A DNA stretch of 63,476 bases, from NCBI GenBank assembly GCA_946405695.1, contig CAMJIA010000004.1, positions 1 to 63,476 of the forward strand, in the 5' to 3' direction. The notes under the pieces were generated by a model that was given only the letters and a program-made list of their open reading frames with translations, had not been told where the DNA came from and did not search any database. Shown here one piece after another: positions 9,194 through 17,279 of the stretch. The position numbers and the translations under genes are program-made. Source of the stretch: an uncultured Prevotellaceae bacterium (GTDB taxonomy: Bacteria; Bacteroidota; Bacteroidia; Bacteroidales; Bacteroidaceae). The number at the start of each line of letters is the position of its first letter. Positions within the stretch are counted from its first letter, which is position 1.

Positions 9194-11060
9194 TGTATTT
9201 ACTGAATGCCTTAAGTCCTACAACCAAGCGACTATTTTCTTCATGGTTGCGGACGGCAATACGCATATATTGCTTGTTGAGGTCGAGACCGGTTTTCAGG
9301 CTACAGTCACGTGTCAGGATGTTATGCTGGCGCAACATGTATATCACTATCTCCTTAGCGGTATAAGGTGGCAACACCTCGCAGAGGAAATAGTTGGCCT
9401 GGGTAGGCATCACACGCAGATAAGGTATCGTGCGCAACTGCTTTTCGAAGTCAGCACGCTCAGCGACAAACTTCGCACAAGCCTTCTGGTAGTCCTTCTC
9501 GTGCTTGTTGTATATCTGCATGAAGAACTCAGCAAACGAGTTGAGGTTCCATATCGACACCTCTTTCTTCATCTGTGCTATCAGTGCGGTGTCGGCTGAT
9601 GCCAGGATGCCCAGACGCAGGCCTGGTACGCCGTAGCTCTTCGAGATACTCTTCATCACCGCCATGTGGGGATAACTTTCGAGAATCTGGTCTGAGAGCA
9701 ATGAGTTGGTGGCATAGTCTTCGCTGAAGTCCACAAACGACTCATCGACCACCAGACGGATATTCCTGTCCTCACACCACTGAGCCAGACGCAACACGTC
9801 AGCCTTGGGAATGAAGTTGCCTGAGGGGTTATCAGGATTGATGAGCATCAGTTGACGGATGTCCTTATCGGCAAAGAACACCATCAGGTTGTCTGCCGTA
9901 TAGCGATAGTCCTCGTTCTGAGGGACGAAGGTCACCTGCTGTTCCTTGTCATAGCGGTTGGGGTATTCCTCAAAGGTAGGACGCGTGAAGCCTATCTTGA
10001 AGTCTGAGGTCTGAGGTCTGAGGTCTGAGGTATTTTCCATCAACGCTTTGATAAGCTCTGCAGCACCGTTGCCTGGCACGATATACTGTTCGCTGACGCC
10101 AAAGCACTTGCTGGCTATCAACGTGTTGACCTTCATGCCCGACGGATACTCTGTCAGCAGCGTGTCGAAATTACTGCGCAGCTCGTCCTTCATACGCTTG
10201 GAGGGGAAGTAAGGATTCACCAGATAGCAGAAGTCGAGCATCTGCGGGAAGCGCCAGAAACCACCATAGCGACCGTAGTACTTGCGAATGACATCCTTGT
10301 CGTCGGCAAACAGCGCCTCAGCGATATCCAGATCTTGCTTGTCATCAATCTCATACCACTTCTCGTTACCCACGGGCAGTGCCTTCATATTGTGACTGTT
10401 CAGCATTGAAATGATGCGCAGCACGTTCTCGTAGTACTCGTTATTGCCCACCGCTTTGGTATAGGCATCGAGGAAGGGTACATACTGATGTTGCAGGAAG
10501 TCCTTGCTGAACTTATAGATATTCACCGTCTTGTAGTACGAGTCCACATCAGCGTAGTCGAAAGCGTCCTTCGAGATGAAATTGACAATATGCAGGTCTT
10601 CGTCCAGACGCACCATCGTACCATCCATCCACGACTCGTACTTAGCCACCAGCGCCAGATTGGGATAAGGATTCTCCACAATCATCGGGAAGAAGCGGTC
10701 GCTGAAGATCAGGTCGCTCTCTATCAACAAGGTGTCGTCCTCCTGCAGTTTATCCTTCACGATAGACAATGAGTAGATATTGTTCGTCTTGTCGTAGATG
10801 GGGTTCTCGGCAAATTCGATATTCAGAGGGCTGATGTTTGAGGGCTGATGTTTGAGGTAGGATTCCTCAACATATTCCTTTAGTTCCTTACCTTTATAGC
10901 CCACGACGATGATGACACGATTCAATCCGAGACCTGACAGCTGACCCAATAGACGGTCAATCAGTCTGACACCATTTACAGGAACCATACACTTGGTGTT
11001 CTCCTTGGTGAATTCTCCCAGTCGGCGACCCATTCCTGCCGCCAGTATTATTGCTTGCAT
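9177..11060 (-). CDS. Fused nucleotidyltransferase / PLP-dependent aminotransferase-fold enzyme
   Basis: A 627-residue two-domain protein. Residues 1-~235 are a sugar-phosphate/choline-phosphate nucleotidyltransferase: AIILAAGMGRRLGEFTKENT, then KCMVPVNG, and TLLIESDLIF with the metal-binding acid. Residues ~265-627 are a fold-type-I PLP enzyme close to HisC/CobD: PGNGAAELIKALMEN, LINPDNPSGNFIP, LVVDESFVDF and the Schiff-base lysine in MKSISKSYGVPGLRLG. The architecture resembles PntC, the CTP:2-aminoethylphosphonate cytidylyltransferase fused to a transaminase. No phosphoenolpyruvate mutase gene is in the window, so a CobD-like phosphoserine decarboxylase that feeds CDP-ethanolamine formation is an equal alternative. 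Two short tandem repeats lie inside the coding sequence. The gene starts 4 bp after nadD. Confidence 0.8.
   Translation of the reverse strand: MQAIILAAGMGRRLGEFTKENTKCMVPVNGVRLIDRLLGQLSGLGLNRVIIVVGYKGKELKEYVEESYLKHQPSNISPLNIEFAENPIYDKTNNIYSLSIVKDKLQEDDTLLIESDLIFSDRFFPMIVENPYPNLALVAKYESWMDGTMVRLDEDLHIVNFISKDAFDYADVDSYYKTVNIYKFSKDFLQHQYVPFLDAYTKAVGNNEYYENVLRIISMLNSHNMKALPVGNEKWYEIDDKQDLDIAEALFADDKDVIRKYYGRYGGFWRFPQMLDFCYLVNPYFPSKRMKDELRSNFDTLLTEYPSGMKVNTLIASKCFGVSEQYIVPGNGAAELIKALMENTSDLRPQTSDFKIGFTRPTFEEYPNRYDKEQQVTFVPQNEDYRYTADNLMVFFADKDIRQLMLINPDNPSGNFIPKADVLRLAQWCEDRNIRLVVDESFVDFSEDYATNSLLSDQILESYPHMAVMKSISKSYGVPGLRLGILASADTALIAQMKKEVSIWNLNSFAEFFMQIYNKHEKDYQKACAKFVAERADFEKQLRTIPYLRVMPTQANYFLCEVLPPYTAKEIVIYMLRQHNILTRDCSLKTGLDLNKQYMRIAVRNHEENSRLVVGLKAFSKYNGHEQ
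10002..10029. repeat. Heptamer tandem repeat (GTCTGAG)x4 inside the fusion gene
   Basis: Four perfect copies of the 7-bp unit GTCTGAG on the plus strand. On the coding strand they give residues ~344-353 (TSDLRPQTSD), a loop between the helix ending ALMEN and the strand KIGFTRPTF of the PLP domain. One unit gained or lost would shift the frame after the intact nucleotidyltransferase domain. Confidence 0.9.
10829..10856. repeat. 14-bp tandem duplication inside the fusion gene
   Basis: Two perfect, adjacent copies of GGCTGATGTTTGAG. Each is two TGA-phased 7-mers (TGATGTT / TGAGGGC). It encodes residues ~69-77 (HQPSNISPL) of the nucleotidyltransferase domain, probably a surface loop. Confidence 0.9.
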
Positions 11061-11064
11061 ATCG

Positions 11065-11604
11065 TTATTTGTAATATTGTTCTACCAACGGGATGATACT
11101 ATCGGGCACCAGTCCCTGAATGCTTTGATTTTCCTTCACCTTCTGTCGTATCTCCGTGCTCGATACGTTGACAAGGGGAGCCTCGAAGGTACCGGCATAG
11201 CCCTCACGGGGATAGACGGCAATGTCGCACATGCGCTGGATGTCCTCCCAGTGATACCACAGATGGAAATGGGCCCAGTTGTCGCCACCTATCAGCAGTG
11301 TAAAGCAGCAGTCAGGATAGTCCTTCGCCAGCGCCTGCAATGTATGCCACGTATAGCTTGGCTTGGGCAGGTGCATCTCATAGTCCGAGGCCTTAACACC
11401 TTCAACACCCTCCAGCGCCTTCTCTGCCATCTCCAGTCGTTTTTGGTCGTCCAACAGCGCCATATTCCTCTTTAGCGGATTCTGCGGACTGACCATCAGC
11501 CACACCTCGTCCAGCTCGCATGCCTCCCGTGCCGCCTTCGCCAGCGCCACATGTCCCACATGTATGGGGTTGAACGATCCACCGAAGAGCCCTATTTTTC
11601 TCAT
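11065..11604 (-). CDS. nadD: Nicotinate-nucleotide adenylyltransferase
   Basis: A 179-residue enzyme that adenylates nicotinate mononucleotide in NAD synthesis. The N-terminal IGLFGGSFNPIHVGHVALAK carries the GGSFNPxHxGH nucleotide-binding motif, and NVSSTEIRQKVKENQSIQGL near the end is the ISSTxIR motif of the nucleotidylyltransferase superfamily. Length is slightly short of the usual 190-215 residues but all motifs are present. The start codon overlaps the end of gmk by 4 bp. The yicC-gmk-nadD order is a known Bacteroidota arrangement; here glycan genes have been added behind it. Confidence 0.95.
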   Translation of the reverse strand: MRKIGLFGGSFNPIHVGHVALAKAAREACELDEVWLMVSPQNPLKRNMALLDDQKRLEMAEKALEGVEGVKASDYEMHLPKPSYTWHTLQALAKDYPDCCFTLLIGGDNWAHFHLWYHWEDIQRMCDIAVYPREGYAGTFEAPLVNVSSTEIRQKVKENQSIQGLVPDSIIPLVEQYYK

Positions 11605-12170
11605 CCAAGAAAATCTTTTACTACCTGCAGTGTCTCTTGCTTAGCCGTTTCCAAGTCGTCATTAACGATGATCTTATCGAACTGCGGAGCGAACGTCATT
11701 TCATACTCAGCCTTGGCGAGACGTTCAGCGATAGCTTCAGGAGTATCGGTAGCACGTCCTTCCAACCTACGACGCAATTCTTCTACCGATGGTGGTTGGA
11801 TAAACAGGCTCAACGCCTCGTCACCATAATACTTCTTGATATTGATGCCACCTTTCACGTCAACGTCGAAGACCACATTCTGACCAGCCTCACGCTGACG
11901 CTCCACCTGTGCCTTCAATGTACCATAGAAGCGGTCTTGATAAACCTCTTCGTACTCTAAAAACTCATCGTTCTGTATCTTCGCCCGGAACTCCTCCGGT
12001 GTCAGGAAGAAGTACTCTACCCCATTCTGCTCTGTACCACGAGGGGCTCGCGAAGTGCAAGAAATACTGAAGTACAACTTCAGTTCTGGATGTTCCTTCA
12101 TCAGCCACTGCACAATGGTACTCTTTCCGCTACCACTTGGAGCACTTACTATCAACATTTTCCCTTTCAT
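11601..12170 (-). CDS. gmk: Guanylate kinase
   Basis: A 189-residue kinase that phosphorylates GMP to GDP. The P-loop is MLIVSAPSGSGKSTIVQWLM (residues 4-23). The GMP-binding region SISCTSRAPRGTEQNGVEYF (~36-55) and FLEYEEVYQDRFYGT follow, as does VDVKGGINIKK with the conserved D-x-x-G. The ATG shares one base with the TGA stop of yicC (TGATG), indicating translational coupling. Confidence 0.96.
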   Translation of the reverse strand: MKGKMLIVSAPSGSGKSTIVQWLMKEHPELKLYFSISCTSRAPRGTEQNGVEYFFLTPEEFRAKIQNDEFLEYEEVYQDRFYGTLKAQVERQREAGQNVVFDVDVKGGINIKKYYGDEALSLFIQPPSVEELRRRLEGRATDTPEAIAERLAKAEYEMTFAPQFDKIIVNDDLETAKQETLQVVKDFLG

Positions 12171-13042
12171 CAGAGTGCGTTCAGTACTTGTTCTTTGATT
12201 TGTTCCAGTTCATCCTTCATCTTCACCACGATGTTCTGCATCTCAGCTTGGTTCGACTTCGAGCCAGTGGTGTTGATTTCGCGACCCATCTCCTGAGCGA
12301 TGAAACCTAATTTCTTTCCCTGACCGGCAGTATCAGCCATCGTCTCACGGAAGTACTTCAGGTGGTTAGTCAGACGCTGCTTCTCTTCGCTGATGTCCAG
12401 CTTCTCAATGTAGTAGATGAGTTCCTGCTCCAGGCGATTCTTATCATACTCAGCCTCAGGAATCTGCTTCAAACCGTCGACGATGCGACTGCGAATCTTC
12501 TCAACCCTCGACTTCTCGTAAGGCTCTATCGAAGCCAACAGTTGCTCGATGTTATCAATCTTCTCGCCAAACTTCTTCTCTAGGGCGGCACCCTCCTGCG
12601 TACGGAAGTCTACCAGATGCTGCACAGCCTCTTGCACGCCTGCTTTCACCACTTGCCACTCCTCATCGCTGAGCAGTTCCACTTCCGTCTTCGTCATCAC
12701 GTCGGGCATGCGCACCAAGAGCGACATCCAGTCGGTGTCCGACAGCTGATGTTCCTGAGCGAAGCCTGACAACTGCTGATAGTAGTTCTCCATCAGCGCC
12801 TTGTTCACCTGCGAAGCCTCAGCAGTAGCATCCTTCTCTATCCAGATGCTAAACTCCACCTTACCTCTGATAACACGCTCGGCAATCAGCTGACGAATCT
12901 CCATCTCCTTCTCTCTGTAAAGCGGAGCAATACGTGTCGACAAGTCCAGCTGCTTAGAGTTCAGCGACTTGATTTCTACATGAATTTTCTTTCCTTCAAA
13001 GGCTACTACCGTCGTTCCGTAGCCCGTCATTGATTGTATCAT
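12170..13042 (-). CDS. yicC: YicC/YloC family endoribonuclease
   Basis: A 290-residue protein. The start MIQSMTGYG at 13040-13042 is the canonical YicC N-terminus; a longer reading frame to 13099 would run through the promoter and is rejected. Conserved segments are IKSLNSKQLDLSTRIAP near residue 30 and the C-terminal EKQRLTNHLKYFRETM ... GKKLGFIAQEMGREINTTGS, which are family signatures. YicC-like proteins have been described as RNA-cleaving enzymes. The gene is first of the yicC-gmk-nadD-glycan operon, under the promoter at 13069-13100. Confidence 0.93.
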   Translation of the reverse strand: MIQSMTGYGTTVVAFEGKKIHVEIKSLNSKQLDLSTRIAPLYREKEMEIRQLIAERVIRGKVEFSIWIEKDATAEASQVNKALMENYYQQLSGFAQEHQLSDTDWMSLLVRMPDVMTKTEVELLSDEEWQVVKAGVQEAVQHLVDFRTQEGAALEKKFGEKIDNIEQLLASIEPYEKSRVEKIRSRIVDGLKQIPEAEYDKNRLEQELIYYIEKLDISEEKQRLTNHLKYFRETMADTAGQGKKLGFIAQEMGREINTTGSKSNQAEMQNIVVKMKDELEQIKEQVLNAL

Positions 13043-13068
13043 AATGTTAGATTTTCTAAATATGGTTA

Positions 13069-13100
13069 CAAAGGTACAAATAAGCGAGCGAAAAGCCAAA
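13069..13100 (-). promoter_or_regulatory. Promoter of the yicC operon
   Basis: On the minus strand a -7 box TACCTTTG (complement of 13069-13076) lies 20 bp from a TTTG -33 element (complement of 13097-13100). This matches the Bacteroidota sigma-ABfr consensus. The yicC ATG is 27 bp downstream. Confidence 0.8.
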
Positions 13101-13115
13101 GGAAAACTTGTTTTT

Positions 13116-13216
13116 CTTTGCTTTTACGATATGATGGCCCGTTTCTTCAAAAGTAAACATTGATTCATATTTCCCTCAAAAAGCTTGCAAAAACACGATT
13201 TTTTTTGTAACTTTGC
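13116..13216 (+). repeat. 101-bp inverted repeat, left arm
   Basis: These 101 bases match the reverse complement of 17025-17125 without a mismatch. The arm contains a complete promoter that reads rightward into the structured-RNA region. No transposase lies in the 3.8 kb between the arms and no target-site duplication was seen. Confidence 0.95.
13185..13215 (+). promoter_or_regulatory. Promoter in the left inverted-repeat arm
   Basis: TTG (13185-13187), a 20-bp spacer with eight T, then TAACTTTG (13208-13215): a strong match to the Bacteroidota consensus. Transcription would start near 13222 and run rightward into the folded region that follows. Confidence 0.8.
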
Positions 13217-13221
13217 AAAAA

Positions 13222-13411
13222 TTCTCAGCTTTTCTTTGTATAAAGGCAGTCTGGGGAATTGAAAGAAAATAGGGTTACGAATTGGCAACCGTACTCAATT
13301 CCACATTCTTCCACCTAAAGGTAGAAGTGTGGCTTCGCATTCTGCTATGAATTGCTTTCAATGAACACCCGATGCTGAGCCACCAGCCGTACTATGGCTC
13401 ATCATCGGGTG
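13222..13411 (+). ncRNA. Candidate structured non-coding RNA
   Basis: A protein-free stretch (13217-13577) directly after a strong promoter. Visible pairings: ATTGAAAG (13258-13265) with CTTTCAAT (13354-13361) closes a multibranch that holds hairpins GAATTG/CAATTC and ACATTCTTCCACC/GGTAGAAGTGT. A 17-bp stem with one mismatch follows (13366-13382 with 13395-13411). A weaker hairpin CACATC/GATGTG lies near 13450-13480. It could be a 6S-like or other Bacteroidales small RNA; I do not recognise signature bases of RNase P RNA, tmRNA or SRP RNA. A minus-strand TACCTTTG (complement of 13412-13419) means the opposite orientation is also possible. The 3' end is uncertain. Confidence 0.55.
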
Positions 13412-13577
13412 CAAAGGTAATCCGCTTGCCTAAGCAAGAACTTTCTCACATCCACGTCGAGATGCTTGGTGATGTGTGTTCAGTCGTTGTTTTCTTCCTT
13501 ATGTTGCAATAGGAAAAACTCTTTCTGCTGCATAATTCATGGTTCCGCTTTTTCGTTTATTACATTCATTTACGCCC

Positions 13578-16500
13578 TTACTTCCTTTCCGCAGGATTCT
13601 GCAACTGGAAGCCCTCCTGGCGATTAGGTTTCTGGAATGAGTACTCAATACTCTCCACGATGATAGCACGAGGCACGATGTAACTATTCAACGTATTATA
13701 GTTGTAATGCCATTGATTGCTGACGAACTCTTCCTTGGAAGCTGCCGTCACATGCATGAGGTCATTACGCGAAGGAGTCGGAATCTCACTAACCCTGACA
13801 ATCTCCTCTACGCCAGTATTGACATCCACGCGGACCAGATACTTCCAGCCATCCTTCGGAGCTTTTACAATATACGCATGATCAAGACCTGCCTTCTTAG
13901 CCTCCTTGAGGAAGATACTCTTCATTGATGCCTGAGGAACGCACTTGTCTATGCCAACATGAATGATGCCTGGAGTACACTTTGATACTGGAGAACTGAA
14001 CTGGAAACGCTCATTACCAGTAGATTCCATAGCACCGATAGCAGGATGACGCCCCGTGAGGAGAGTCTTCAGAATACCATTCTCGATGATTGGGAGCGAC
14101 TTCTTAGGAGCCACGCCGTCAACATCCACCTTATAGTTTGCCAAAAGTTTCTGTCCCTTGTACTCAGGAGTATCAGCCCACTGGGAAATACTCATCTTGG
14201 TATCAATAATACGCTTGCCAAGCATCATACTGCTGACGGCACTACCCTTTTGCATATCACGAGAGGCGATACAACTTGTCTGAACAACCTGATGCGAGAT
14301 AGCCTCAACAACAGACTCATCCTCAATCATGATCGGACCTACATAGAACTCCTTCACCACCGGAGCATCTGCCTTCTTCATGAGAAGTTCACAGAAGTCC
14401 GTTGTACGCTGCCTCAGCTCGTCAAGCGAAGGCAGCTCGTCAATACGCCTTGCAAACACTTCAAACTGATCGTGCAGCGATGAACCGTCACAGGTCGTGA
14501 TGTTTCCGTTGATGTTAAGTTTTATCTCAGGACGCGCAAAACGCAGTTTCTGTCCTTCGGAAGTAACGCGGTAGATATCCTTTGTCTCCACATTAAAATG
14601 CACATCAGAATCAAATATACGAGGATAATCAGCAAAGATAGCTGACAACTCAGCAGCATACCTTATCATCAAAGCAGTATCAATAGGAGTCACGGCACTC
14701 TCCTCTATGTATTCACTTGCAGGAAGCTCAAGCATCTCTGGAATCTGGAGATCCTCCTCTGGCAGAGGATTCACCTTTCGCATACTGGTCTTAGCTCCCA
14801 TGTTATTGAGAGCCATCTTGTAACTACGGTCACTGATAATCCAGAATCCACGGCGTATCATATCATAGTCAGTCTCGTTTGGAAAGCCGAAGTTCATATC
14901 AATATTACCCACAGCCATCATACTTGTCGTCATCTTGTCGCCAAGTGACAAATTGATAAAGCCACGATTCTGACTCTTATAATAATTAACGCGGTGCACA
15001 CCACCAAGTGAAGCCGACACATAGGCAATGTTACCATGAATAAACCTGTAGTCAACGAAGTAAGGAAGAGGGAGATTGGCGAGGTGCAGACTATCCTTCG
15101 TGCGCTTCATCTCATCCTCCATTGCCTTGAAGATCATCTCACCCGTATCCTTACCAGCCTCCCTGCCATATGTCTTGGTATATTCAGGAAGCTCCAGGGC
15201 TGGTTCTACCATCTTCTGATCATTGTTACGCTGTGTCTCTACCTTCGAAACATATATACAAGGTGAGGTGGCAGATACAGGAACCCAGCCAGACTCCGCG
15301 CCACAGAAACCCGTAAACGTAGATGGGGTATCACCGGCAGCCGTGATGTTAGAGAACATGGCCAAAGGTGTACCAATAAGATTCACTCCACGCACAAGTT
15401 CGTCCTTGCGACCATCCACATAAATTCTGAACACCTCCACAGGAGTCACGTTGAAGGCATTAAGATTATCAGTAAGCGTAAAGCCGCTCGTCACCGTGCG
15501 GAAGAAATAGCCATACTCCTTTCCTTGATTCTTTGCCTCCTTGATAAGCATCTCGCGAAGCTGGGCCTCGGTATATGGCTGGTTGGTCTCAACAACCAGA
15601 TTAGACTGTCGTGCCACAGGATCATTGCCACCAGAAGCCCTTCCATGGCCATTGCTGACTGGGAATCCGTCAATCGGAATGCGACACGTAAGGAAATCCT
15701 TCAGCACGCCATTCTCAACATTCTGCACCCGACGAGCCTTAACTCCCTCGTCATCATATTTATACGAGCCATTGAGAGCCTGCTTGCCGTAGTAATTCTG
15801 CGTAGGGTCGCAATACACGCTGAAAGAAGCAGGCAGAACCCTCTCGCCTACCATGTGCTTAAAGGTCTCACCACCCTTCTTCATGCGATGACTCTCAAGA
15901 CGATGACCGAAGATCTCATGGAAGAACACACCACTTGCAGAACCAGAAAGAATAGCAGGACCGGCATAAGGATCGGCAAGAGGAGCATCACGAAGCGCAA
16001 GCAGACGATTCACGATATCATGCGCCTTAGCTACAAGCACCTCCTCGGAAGGAAGTTCAGCCTCACTGAAACCAAAGAAATCCTCATACAGAGGGCATTG
16101 CATACCATCGGTAGCAAGAACCATGGCTTGCAGCATAATACGGACACAACGGCGGTTCTGCACCACCGACGTACCATCCGAGTTTACAATATACGTCCTG
16201 ATTGTCCCAAATTCAATATTTGCAAAACCATCTTCGAGCATACGGCACTCCTTGAACACGCTGCTCACCTTGTTGAGTTTGTTCTTCCATGCCAAGGTAT
16301 CTACCATCCATGGCGAGAGAGCAGCCTCATAGTATGACTCAACAGGAGCATCTGAGAAGCATGGTGACTTATCCTCGAACTGTGCATCCGTCCTTGACTT
16401 CGCCACAGCCTCCTCATAGCGTTTCACAGCCGTGCGGTATCTGTTCATTGAAGCGTACCATATCTCATCACGATACTGACGCAACGGCCCTCCAGATATA

Positions 16501-16847
16501 GCCACGCCATCACCTTGAGCACCTCTGTTATTCGCTTGCTCTATGCCCTGATTCTCAAACTTATAGTTATCGAGTTCCTTGCTGCCTATGCGTATGTTCG
16601 GCACAATGAAACGACTATGATTGTCATTTACAGACGCCGAACCAAAGACACTGTTAATTGAGAGACTCTGACTGTCTTGCATACGCAGACTCATAAAGTA
16701 CGCAGGTACAGGTTTCTGTTTCAACTGCACCATAGAATAGTTCAGCTCTTCCTTAAGAGTCCGAAGAATAGAATCTGACTGTTCCGTCTGAGCCTTCAAT
16801 CCGCTGCTTGCCATTAATAGCAAAAACGATAATAATAATGTACGCAT
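13578..16847 (-). CDS. Exported tandem TldD/PmbA-like metalloprotease-family protein
   Basis: The start is placed at MRTLLLSFLLLMASSGLKAQ, a clear signal peptide, giving 1,089 residues; upstream codons of the longer frame read through the leader RNA. The first half is TldD-like: SGSASGVFFHEIFGHRLESH (HExxxH zinc motif, His near residue 310), GHGRASGGNDPVARQSNLVV, and TLTDNLNAFNVTPVEVFRIY. The second half repeats the fold in PmbA-like form (VAPKKSLPIIENGILKTLLT near residue 970) but has no HExxxH. Normal TldD and PmbA are separate ~450-480-residue cytoplasmic partners that cleave peptides, so one exported chain holding both halves is unusual. Substrate unknown. Confidence 0.8.
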   Translation of the reverse strand: MRTLLLSFLLLMASSGLKAQTEQSDSILRTLKEELNYSMVQLKQKPVPAYFMSLRMQDSQSLSINSVFGSASVNDNHSRFIVPNIRIGSKELDNYKFENQGIEQANNRGAQGDGVAISGGPLRQYRDEIWYASMNRYRTAVKRYEEAVAKSRTDAQFEDKSPCFSDAPVESYYEAALSPWMVDTLAWKNKLNKVSSVFKECRMLEDGFANIEFGTIRTYIVNSDGTSVVQNRRCVRIMLQAMVLATDGMQCPLYEDFFGFSEAELPSEEVLVAKAHDIVNRLLALRDAPLADPYAGPAILSGSASGVFFHEIFGHRLESHRMKKGGETFKHMVGERVLPASFSVYCDPTQNYYGKQALNGSYKYDDEGVKARRVQNVENGVLKDFLTCRIPIDGFPVSNGHGRASGGNDPVARQSNLVVETNQPYTEAQLREMLIKEAKNQGKEYGYFFRTVTSGFTLTDNLNAFNVTPVEVFRIYVDGRKDELVRGVNLIGTPLAMFSNITAAGDTPSTFTGFCGAESGWVPVSATSPCIYVSKVETQRNNDQKMVEPALELPEYTKTYGREAGKDTGEMIFKAMEDEMKRTKDSLHLANLPLPYFVDYRFIHGNIAYVSASLGGVHRVNYYKSQNRGFINLSLGDKMTTSMMAVGNIDMNFGFPNETDYDMIRRGFWIISDRSYKMALNNMGAKTSMRKVNPLPEEDLQIPEMLELPASEYIEESAVTPIDTALMIRYAAELSAIFADYPRIFDSDVHFNVETKDIYRVTSEGQKLRFARPEIKLNINGNITTCDGSSLHDQFEVFARRIDELPSLDELRQRTTDFCELLMKKADAPVVKEFYVGPIMIEDESVVEAISHQVVQTSCIASRDMQKGSAVSSMMLGKRIIDTKMSISQWADTPEYKGQKLLANYKVDVDGVAPKKSLPIIENGILKTLLTGRHPAIGAMESTGNERFQFSSPVSKCTPGIIHVGIDKCVPQASMKSIFLKEAKKAGLDHAYIVKAPKDGWKYLVRVDVNTGVEEIVRVSEIPTPSRNDLMHVTAASKEEFVSNQWHYNYNTLNSYIVPRAIIVESIEYSFQKPNRQEGFQLQNPAERK

Positions 16848-16867
16848 TTTAATAAATCCTAAATTCC

Positions 16868-17029
16868 GCAGCACTTTGACATAACTATTTTTATAAGTTC
16901 CTGAGCAGCAAAAAGTTCTTGCGAGGCAAGCGGCAGAGCCGAGCGGCCCAGGATTTTGCCATGTCAGATTTTTCACTTACCTTAGTGCTGCAAAATCAAG
17001 ACAAGCAAAATCTTCAATGACATGGCAAA
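16868..17029 (-). promoter_or_regulatory. Structured 5' leader of the TldD-like gene, possible pseudoknot
   Basis: The ~170-nt leader holds two interleaved pairings. A 12-bp perfect match joins 16955-16966 to 17018-17029, extended by GATTTT/AAAATC. The loop it closes contains 16984-16991 (AGTGCTGC), which is complementary to 16868-16875 (GCAGCACT) near the start codon. Formed together these make a pseudoknot; formed singly they are alternatives. The outer part of the first stem may lie upstream of the transcription start (~17019). Confidence 0.45.
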
Positions 17030-17125
17030 GTTACAAAAAAAATCGTGTTTTTGCAAGCTTTTTGAGGGAAATATGAATCAATGTTTACTTTTGAAGAAAC
17101 GGGCCATCATATCGTAAAAGCAAAG
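17025..17125 (-). repeat. 101-bp inverted repeat, right arm
   Basis: Exact reverse complement of 13116-13216. It supplies the promoter of the TldD-like gene, so both arms point transcription into the enclosed segment. Confidence 0.95.
17026..17056 (-). promoter_or_regulatory. Promoter in the right inverted-repeat arm
   Basis: Minus-strand TAACTTTG (complement of 17026-17033) with TTG 20 bp upstream (complement of 17054-17056). Same promoter as in the left arm; it drives the TldD-like gene through a ~170-nt leader. Confidence 0.8.
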
Positions 17126-17200
17126 GAAAACCCGTTTTTCTTGCTTTTCCTTGATCTACAAAGACAACAATACACCTCGTTATGATTAAACATGGATAAT

Positions 17201-17236
17201 AATAAAGCGGGCCTTTCGGTCCGCTTTATTGATTGT
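17201..17236 (-). terminator. Terminator of the giant surface-protein operon
   Basis: Perfect 10-bp stem AATAAAGCGG (17201-17210) / CCGCTTTATT (17221-17230), with a T-rich tail on the minus strand. It lies 44 bp after the LPP20-like gene's stop. Confidence 0.85.
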
Positions 17237-17279
17237 AAACAGAATAAAACATACCATTCACTATGAGGAGAGGGTGCCC

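Noticed and set aside
13043..13099. N-terminal extension of yicC
   Set aside because: The extra codons cover the promoter at 13069-13100 and lack family similarity; MIQSMTGYG is the known YicC start.
16848..16976. Longer start for the TldD-like protein
   Set aside because: It would place a signal peptide 43 residues inside; the region is a structured leader RNA.
13116..17125. Insertion sequence or composite transposon bounded by the inverted repeats
   Set aside because: No transposase or recombinase gene inside and no target duplication seen; the arms are promoter regions. Kept as an inverted-repeat island instead.
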